DNA of 10,534 bases, from contig CAUBTS010000069.1 of assembly GCA_958438955.1 (NCBI GenBank), forward strand, positions 1-10,534, written 5' to 3'. Positions 6,187-10,534 of the stretch are shown here, in pieces. Made by a program: the position numbers and the translations under genes. How positions within the stretch are numbered: the first letter of the stretch is position 1; the number at the start of each line of letters is the position of its first letter. Source of the DNA: an uncultured Collinsella sp. GTDB taxonomy: Bacteria; Actinomycetota; Coriobacteriia; Coriobacteriales; Coriobacteriaceae. The notes beneath the pieces were generated by a model, which was not told the DNA's origin, did not search any database, and worked only from the letters and a program-made list of their open reading frames with translations.

Positions 6187-7062
6187 TCAGCCAAAACGCC
6201 CCGTCAAATAATCCGCCGTGCGCGGATCGGTCGGATTCTTGAAGAGTTGCGCGGTGGGCGCGTGCTCCACCAGCTCACCCAGCAAAAAGAATGCGACCGA
6301 ATCGGAGATACGCGCCGCCTGCTGCATATTGTGCGTAACGACCACGAGCGTGCAGGTCTCTTTGAGCTCGCAGGCCAGCTGCTCCACCACCAGCGTCGAC
6401 ACAGGATCGAGTGCCGAGGTCGGCTCGTCCATCAGCAGAATGTCGGGCTGCACGGCAAGTGCGCGGGCGATGCACAGGCGCTGCTGCTGGCCGCCCGAAA
6501 GACCCAGACCCGACTCTTTGAGCTTGTCCTTGGCCTCGTCCCACAGGGCGGCGCGTCGCAGGGAGTCTTCGACCAGCTCGTCGAGCACGACGCGATCGCG
6601 CACACCCATACCGCGCGGCCCATAGGCGACGTTGTCGTAGATGCTCATGGGAAACGGGTTGGGGCGCTGGAACACCATGCCCACGCGCTGGCGAAGGCGG
6701 CAGATGTCGTAGTCGCCCAGGATATCTTGACCATCGAGCGCAATCTTGCCCTCGATTCGGCAGTCCTTGATGCCGTCGTTCATGCGGTTAAAGCAGCGCA
6801 GCAACGTGGACTTTCCGCAGCCCGAAGGCCCGATGAACGAGGTAATCTGCTTGTCGCGGATCTTGATATTCACGTCCTTGAGCGCATGGTGGTCGCCATA
6901 GAACAGGTCGAGGCCCTCAACATCGATTCGCGTCGGCGAGGCGGCAAGATCCTCTGCCGTGGGGCGAATCGCATCCCCAACCTCGCGCTCGTGCGCGGCC
7001 TCGGCCTGCGCTTTCATGAGTTCTTCAAGCTCCGTGGGCTCCACAGCCGCAGCAGCCGTCAT
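6187..7062 (-). CDS. pstB: Phosphate ABC transporter ATP-binding protein PstB
   Basis: ATPase subunit of the high-affinity phosphate importer PstSCAB, on the inner face of the membrane. The 291 residues include Walker A GPSGCGKST (about 78-86), the Q-loop VFQRPNPFPMSIYDNVAYGPR (PstB-specific wording), the signature LSGGQQQR (188-195), Walker B ILLMDEP (208-214) followed by TSALDP, and the switch His244 in VVTHNMQQAARISD. The ATG at 7062 has GGAGG eight bases upstream; the GTG at 7077 overlaps that site and is unlikely. About 40 acidic, alanine-rich residues precede the conserved core, longer than in most PstB proteins. The permease genes pstC and pstA, the binding protein pstS and phoU are not next to it: a VanS-like gene is upstream and a PhoB-like gene downstream. 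Family identity is very secure; the isolation from its partners is unusual. Confidence 0.96.
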   Translation of the reverse strand: MTAAAAVEPTELEELMKAQAEAAHEREVGDAIRPTAEDLAASPTRIDVEGLDLFYGDHHALKDVNIKIRDKQITSFIGPSGCGKSTLLRCFNRMNDGIKDCRIEGKIALDGQDILGDYDICRLRQRVGMVFQRPNPFPMSIYDNVAYGPRGMGVRDRVVLDELVEDSLRRAALWDEAKDKLKESGLGLSGGQQQRLCIARALAVQPDILLMDEPTSALDPVSTLVVEQLACELKETCTLVVVTHNMQQAARISDSVAFFLLGELVEHAPTAQLFKNPTDPRTADYLTGRFG

Positions 7063-7077
7063 ACCGCATACCTCCAC

Positions 7078-7155
7078 ATCGATATCAATTCAGCAGTATC
7101 GATAGTAGGAATCGCGGCTCATATGCACGTGAGCGCATTGTCAAGTGTTTGTAAG
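7078..7155 (-). promoter_or_regulatory. pstB upstream region with possible Pho-type repeats
   Basis: This 103-bp gap holds, on the minus strand, CTTACA (7150-7155) and TTGACA (7139-7144) with start points 11 bases apart, the spacing typical of PhoP/PhoB-type direct repeats. TTGACA could instead be a -35 element, with TATGAG 15 bases further as a weak -10. A GCTCA/TGAGC dyad (7117-7134) and two ATCGATA copies 20 bases apart (7078-7084, 7098-7104) also lie here. A promoter is expected because no close coupling to the upstream gene is seen, but which elements function is inferred. Confidence 0.35.
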
Positions 7156-7165
7156 GGCACGCTGG

Positions 7166-8404
7166 CTATGCGGCGGGCAGCTCGATGGTGAATATCGTGT
7201 GTTCGGGCGTCGATTCACATGCAACGGTACCGCCGTGCGCGCATACGATCTCCTTGGCGATGGCAAGCCCCAGTCCAGCGCCGCCGCGATTGGTCGCACG
7301 CGCCGCATCCAGGCGATAGAACTTCTCAAAGATCACCTTGAGCTTAGCCGCAGGGATGGGATCGCCCTGATTGATAAAGCGCACGCGCACGCCACCGCCG
7401 TCCCGGCGTCTGGCCTCGATCGTGATGGTCGAGCCCTCATAGCTATAGGCAATAGCGTTTTTCATGATGTTGTTGAACACGCGAGCCATTTTGTCGCCAT
7501 CCACGAGCACCGTCAGGTCCTCGCGAATATCAACTTGGACTTCCTTATGCTGCTCGTTGAGGATGGGATAGAACTCGTCAGTCACCTGAGCCAGCAGCAA
7601 CCCCAGATCAACATAGCCGCGCGTGAGCACGATATCGTGGAAGTCAAAGCGCGTGATATCGAAGAACTCTTCGATGAGCGTATCGAGCCGGTGCGCCTTG
7701 TCGAGCGCCACGCCCGTAAAGTGCGCACGTTGCTCAACCGGCAGCTCAGGAGCCTCTTGCAGCAGCGAAAGATAGCCCACCACACTGGCAAGCGGGGTGC
7801 GTAGGTCATGTGCCAAGTACGTGACCAGATCGTCCTTGCGATGCGACTCGTCACGCAGAGCTTGCTGCACCTTGCGCTCACGGTCACGCACGCGGTTAAG
7901 GGCGCCCTCGACCTCCAAGAAGTCGCCGTCGATGTTGTCCCAGGTGTCGGGGTGATCGATCAGGCGATCTTGAATACGAGCAGCCAGCACACAATCGGCA
8001 TGCTGCTCGCCCTGCTCGTAGCCCTGGTAGTACAGGGCGCGGCCGCACAAGAACAGCACGCACACGGCAAGCGCCAGCACAAAGCCAAGCATGTTGAATA
8101 CAAAGCCGGCATCGAACAACACCGGCCCTTCGATGCCGCCGAGCGCCATGGCGCCAATCGCCAACGTCATGGCCCACGCGGCGCCGCCAATCACCACGCA
8201 GCGGCACACGATCTCAAATCGATCGATCAGCAAAAAGCCGACAAGCAGCACCGCCAAGATTCCGACGATGTTGTCGATGCCAATCAGCAGCAGGCTCAGC
8301 AAAAAGAGCAGCACCGTTGCAAGCGCGCGGTTGTCGACGACCGACCTCACGTATTCAAAGAGCCGATCGGGCACCTCGAACGCTTGTCTATCGTCTTTTG
8401 TCAT
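7166..8404 (-). CDS. VanS-like membrane sensor histidine kinase with four predicted membrane segments
   Basis: Sensor kinase of 412 residues, partner of the VanR-like regulator 26 bp upstream. The N-terminal 120 residues hold four hydrophobic segments (about 28-43, 46-62, 68-90, 101-121) with very short loops, so there is no sizeable outside sensor domain; this suggests sensing within the membrane. A linker leads to the H box LVTYLAHDLRTPLASVVGYL with His199, wording typical of VanS proteins. The N box is FNNIMKNAIAYS. The G1 box reads FINQGDPIP, lacking the usual DxGxG aspartate, as I recall for VanS relatives. F is IFEKFYRLD and G2 is GGAGLGLAIAKEI. The start is ATG at 8404 with GAGG eight bases upstream; the longer open frame to 8569 runs into the regulator gene. 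No vanHAX ligase genes are present, so this is not by itself a resistance cluster. Confidence 0.88.
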   Translation of the reverse strand: MTKDDRQAFEVPDRLFEYVRSVVDNRALATVLLFLLSLLLIGIDNIVGILAVLLVGFLLIDRFEIVCRCVVIGGAAWAMTLAIGAMALGGIEGPVLFDAGFVFNMLGFVLALAVCVLFLCGRALYYQGYEQGEQHADCVLAARIQDRLIDHPDTWDNIDGDFLEVEGALNRVRDRERKVQQALRDESHRKDDLVTYLAHDLRTPLASVVGYLSLLQEAPELPVEQRAHFTGVALDKAHRLDTLIEEFFDITRFDFHDIVLTRGYVDLGLLLAQVTDEFYPILNEQHKEVQVDIREDLTVLVDGDKMARVFNNIMKNAIAYSYEGSTITIEARRRDGGGVRVRFINQGDPIPAAKLKVIFEKFYRLDAARATNRGGAGLGLAIAKEIVCAHGGTVACESTPEHTIFTIELPAA

Positions 8405-8430
8405 ATCAAGATCCTCACAAGCGAAAAGCG

Positions 8431-9126
8431 TTATTCGATGATGTAGCCGACGCCCCAGACGTTTTTGATAAAGCGTGGTTTTTGTGCGTCGTCGCCGATC
8501 TTTTCGCGCAAGTGGCGAATGTGCACCATCACCGTATTGTTGGAGCCGGGCATAAAATCCTCGTTCCACACCGCGCGGAACAGGTCCTCCACGGCCACCA
8601 CACTGCCGCGATGCTCGACCAGATACAGCAAGATTGAATACTCGGTGGGTGTGAGGCGTACCGGTGCACCGTCCACCGTCACGGAACGAGCGTCGCGGTT
8701 GATCTCCAAGCCGTCGAGCTGAATGGTCGGCGACTCGGCCGCCTGTGCACGGCTACCGTAGCTGGTGTAGCGGCGAAGCTGAGCGTGCACGCGCGCGATG
8801 AGCTCCAGCGGGCGGAACGGCTTGACCACGTAATCGTCCGCGCCAAGCGAAAGGCCTCCGATCTTGTCTTGCTGGGCATCGCGCGCCGTCAGCATGATCA
8901 CGGGATAGGTATGGCTGGAACGGATCGTACGCAGCAGCTCAAACCCATCGATATCGGGCAGCATGACATCAAGCAGCGCCAGATCGAACTCCTGCTCCAA
9001 AATCGCCTTGGCAGCATCGGCCCCGCTATAGGCAATCTGGACATCAAAGCCCTCTTTTGTAAGGTAGATGCCAACCAAGTCGGCGATGGCCTTCTCGTCA
9101 TCAACTACCAAAATGCGCTCGTTCAT
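8431..9126 (-). CDS. OmpR-family response regulator, VanR-like
   Basis: DNA-binding response regulator of 231 residues, partner of the kinase gene that follows after 26 bp. Receiver domain: VVDDE with acidic Asp9-Asp10, phosphoacceptor Asp53 in LLDVMLPDIDG, Thr80 in MLTARDAQQDKIGGL, and Lys102 in VVKPFRPLELIARV. The winged helix (about 133-231) contains LTPTEYSILLYLVEHRGSVV and the recognition helix region SNNTVMVHIRHLREKI, ending FIKNVWGVGYIIE. The phrases NTVMVHIRHLREKI and VWGVGY are characteristic of the VanR subgroup. The start is ATG at 9126 with AGGAG five bases upstream. A CATAAT -10 candidate lies at 9147-9152. It is divergent from a D-alanyl-D-alanine carboxypeptidase gene 197 bp away, a possible regulatory target. 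The family call is firm; glycopeptide sensing is not shown. Confidence 0.92.
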   Translation of the reverse strand: MNERILVVDDEKAIADLVGIYLTKEGFDVQIAYSGADAAKAILEQEFDLALLDVMLPDIDGFELLRTIRSSHTYPVIMLTARDAQQDKIGGLSLGADDYVVKPFRPLELIARVHAQLRRYTSYGSRAQAAESPTIQLDGLEINRDARSVTVDGAPVRLTPTEYSILLYLVEHRGSVVAVEDLFRAVWNEDFMPGSNNTVMVHIRHLREKIGDDAQKPRFIKNVWGVGYIIE

Positions 9127-9146
9127 GCGTGCTCCTCTCGCGCTCC

Positions 9147-9152
9147 ATTATG
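9147..9152 (-). promoter_or_regulatory. Possible -10 element of the VanRS-like operon
   Basis: The minus strand reads CATAAT, matching the -10 consensus in five of six bases, 20 bases before the start codon of the regulator gene. No clear -35 is seen at the right distance, which fits a promoter needing an activator. The predicted leader is only about 14 bases and contains the AGGAG ribosome site. Confidence 0.35.
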
Positions 9153-9185
9153 CCTGAGGCGACGCACGCCACACACAACAAGCGT

Positions 9186-9212
9186 GGGTGATTAAGTCGG
9201 CCTTAAGCACCC
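9186..9212. promoter_or_regulatory. 27-bp inverted repeat in the divergent control region
   Basis: Arms GGGTGATTAAG (9186-9196) and CTTAAGCACCC (9202-9212) are complementary at 10 of 11 positions around the 5-base spacer TCGGC. It lies between the VanR-like gene and the carboxypeptidase gene, upstream of both candidate -10 elements. There is no T run after it, so an operator is more likely than a terminator. GGGTGC at 9225-9230 could pair with GCACCC at 9207-9212 as an alternative. Confidence 0.5.
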
Positions 9213-9278
9213 TTGTGCCCGTTCGGGTGCGGATGTGGGCCAAGCGCGCACGCGATGATCGCCGACGCCGGCAAACGA

Positions 9279-9284
9279 TATACT
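9279..9284 (+). promoter_or_regulatory. Possible -10 element of the carboxypeptidase gene
   Basis: TATACT on the plus strand matches the -10 consensus in five of six bases and lies 39 bases before the proposed GTG start. The -35 region is poor. If this is the promoter, the transcript begins near 9291 and the upstream in-frame ATG at 9255 cannot be the start. Confidence 0.35.
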
Positions 9285-9323
9285 CTAGTTTCAGAAGAGA
9301 CCATCCCGTCGAAAGCGAAATCT

Positions 9324-10534
9324 GTGAAGTCCCTCACCTCTTTTGCAAAGCGCTCAGCCCAGCTTGCCGCCGGCTTTGTCTGCGCTATCGCCCTTGCCGC
9401 TGGCGCGCCCACCGTCGCCGGCGCCCAAGTGCTCACGACCGACAATGTTTGCGGCAAAACCGCCGATGCGCGCGGCATCACGGCCGAAAACCTGCCCGAT
9501 ATCGATGCGACCAATGCCCTCGTCATGGGCAAAGACGGCACCGTCTACTATGGGCGCGGCGCCGATGAGCAGGTCAAGATTGCCTCGATCACCAAGGTCA
9601 TGACCGCAATCCTAACCGTCGAGAATTGCAAGATGGACGAGAAGGTCACGGTGAGCAACGCCGCAGCCACCGTGGGTAATTCGACCGCCGGCTTGCTCGA
9701 AGGCGACGAGCTTACCGTGGAGCAGGCACTGCGCGGCCTGATGATTCCCTCGGGCAACGACGCCGCCATCGTGCTCGCCAAATATGTGGGCAAGAAGATC
9801 GACCCTAAGACCAAAGACGCCGAGGCCACATTTGTGAAGGCCATGAACGAGCGCGCTAAGAAGCTCGGCTGCACCGGTACGCTTTTTGAAAACCCGCATG
9901 GTCTGGACTTTGATGAGTGGGCTGGCGATATGCACTCAACCGCACACGACGTAGCGCTGATGATGCAGGAGGCCATGAAAAACGACACGATCCGCGAGGT
10001 CGTAGCGAGCGAGGATTCCTGGATCGAGGTCACGGGCGCCGACGGCACCGACCATTCGCATTCCATGGACACGCATAACTATTTGCTGGGCCAAGATGGC
10101 AACATCGGTGGCAAGACCGGCACCACCGACGATGCAGGCTATTGCTTTACGAGCGCCTACAACCGCGACGGCGACGAGATCTACACCGTCGTTTTGAACT
10201 CCACCACCACCGACCAGCGCTTTACCGATACCGCAACCCTTGCCAATTGGTACTACGGTCACAAGGCGGCGGTCGTAATCGCCAACACGCAGGAAAAGAC
10301 TGCCAACGGCAACCCGCTTATGGCGCGCATTAGTCAAACCGACTGGACGGATAAGACGATCGACGCCACGCTCGCCGATCCTACGGCGCAAGCGACCGTG
10401 TTTTCCCTTGCCGGCGAGGTGACCGAAAAGGTTAGCTACGACGATCTTTCGGGCACGGTGCATGTGGGCGACAAGGTGGGCAGCGTTACGCTCAAGCAGG
10501 ACGGCACCAAGATCGCCGTCATGGACCTGGTTGC
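9324..10534 (+). CDS. D-alanyl-D-alanine carboxypeptidase (PBP5/DacA type, peptidase family S11), cut by window edge
   Basis: Secreted or membrane-attached low-molecular-weight penicillin-binding protein that removes the last D-Ala from peptidoglycan stem peptides. The first 403 codons are present; the C-terminal end, including any membrane anchor, is outside. A signal peptide (n-region KSLTSFAKR, hydrophobic core to about residue 28, likely cleavage after AGA at 34) leads the protein. All three active-site motifs are intact: Ser88-Ile-Thr-Lys91, Ser143-Gly-Asn145, and Lys264-Thr-Gly (GGKTGTTDDAG). ENPHGLD, a family motif, is at about 193-199. A second, mostly beta domain begins after about residue 300. 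I prefer the GTG at 9324 because it gives a standard signal peptide and lies downstream of a TATACT -10 candidate, although its ribosome site is weak; ATG at 9255 would add 23 residues. Divergent from the VanRS-like genes. Confidence 0.92.
   Translation, partial: MKSLTSFAKRSAQLAAGFVCAIALAAGAPTVAGAQVLTTDNVCGKTADARGITAENLPDIDATNALVMGKDGTVYYGRGADEQVKIASITKVMTAILTVENCKMDEKVTVSNAAATVGNSTAGLLEGDELTVEQALRGLMIPSGNDAAIVLAKYVGKKIDPKTKDAEATFVKAMNERAKKLGCTGTLFENPHGLDFDEWAGDMHSTAHDVALMMQEAMKNDTIREVVASEDSWIEVTGADGTDHSHSMDTHNYLLGQDGNIGGKTGTTDDAGYCFTSAYNRDGDEIYTVVLNSTTTDQRFTDTATLANWYYGHKAAVVIANTQEKTANGNPLMARISQTDWTDKTIDATLADPTAQATVFSLAGEVTEKVSYDDLSGTVHVGDKVGSVTLKQDGTKIAVMDLV

Noticed and set aside
4053..6242. 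A 729-codon open frame on the plus strand opposite the phoB-phoR-like genes
   Set aside because: It lies fully antisense to two genes with clear domains. Its translation is rich in Arg, His and Gln with no recognisable domain, as expected for the shadow of GC-rich coding DNA.
8405..8569. Upstream extension of the VanS-like frame by 55 codons
   Set aside because: It overlaps the end of the VanR-like gene, its translation is basic and low in structure, and the ATG at 8404 has a ribosome site.
7166..9126. Vancomycin-resistance gene cluster
   Set aside because: Only a regulator and kinase of VanRS-like type are present. There are no vanH, ligase, vanX or M15-type vanY genes in the window, so resistance cannot be claimed.
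9255..9323. Earlier ATG start for the carboxypeptidase
   Set aside because: It would put 23 polar residues before a standard signal peptide and would overlap the TATACT -10 candidate. Not fully excluded.
9203..10463. Minus-strand open frames opposite the carboxypeptidase
   Set aside because: Antisense shadows: the plus strand carries the three S11 active-site motifs in one uninterrupted frame.

Overview
The window (about 60% GC by eye) reads as chromosomal DNA of a Gram-positive, high-GC gut-type bacterium. The gene set (VanRS-like pair, PhoBR-like pair, CpsBCD tyrosine-phosphorylation module, PBP5-type carboxypeptidase) and the alanine-rich coding style suggest class Coriobacteriia, perhaps Collinsella. 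That assignment is inference; there is no rRNA or other marker here. No insertion sequences, tRNAs, CRISPR arrays or phage genes were seen, and no gene-free stretch exceeds 300 bases.

Layout, left to right. All genes except the last are on the minus strand, so each block is transcribed right to left. (1) 1-965: the first 321 codons of htpG (Hsp90), cut by the window edge. Its leader holds a terminator-like hairpin. (2) 1166-1666: a small GNAT acetyltransferase of the YjcF/ElaA type. (3) 1706-3770: three tightly packed genes in the order cpsC (Wzz-like membrane modulator), cpsD (bacterial tyrosine kinase) and cpsB (PHP-type phosphotyrosine phosphatase). These form a capsule/exopolysaccharide control module without sugar-building genes beside it. 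(4) 3912-3940: a hairpin that probably ends the next block. (5) 3966-6122: a PhoB-like response regulator and a PhoR-like sensor kinase, 3 bp apart. (6) 6187-7062: pstB, the ATPase of the phosphate importer, without pstS, pstC, pstA or phoU in view. (7) 7166-9126: a VanR-like regulator and a VanS-like kinase with four predicted membrane segments. (8) 9127-9323: a divergent intergenic region with a 27-bp inverted repeat. (9) 9324-10534, plus strand: a secreted D-alanyl-D-alanine carboxypeptidase, cut by the right edge.

How the parts may work together (inference): the window is mostly a cell-envelope and phosphate signalling island. PstB, PhoB and PhoR form a phosphate-sensing group. The VanRS-like pair faces a peptidoglycan carboxypeptidase across a shared control region, which suggests control of D-Ala-D-Ala ends in the wall. 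The cpsCDB module controls polysaccharide polymerisation by reversible tyrosine phosphorylation. All families are known. The less usual points are the gene arrangement (lone pstB between two sensor pairs, VanRS-like pair facing an S11 carboxypeptidase) and several well-formed dyads in the short intergenic gaps. I found no convincing wholly new system.
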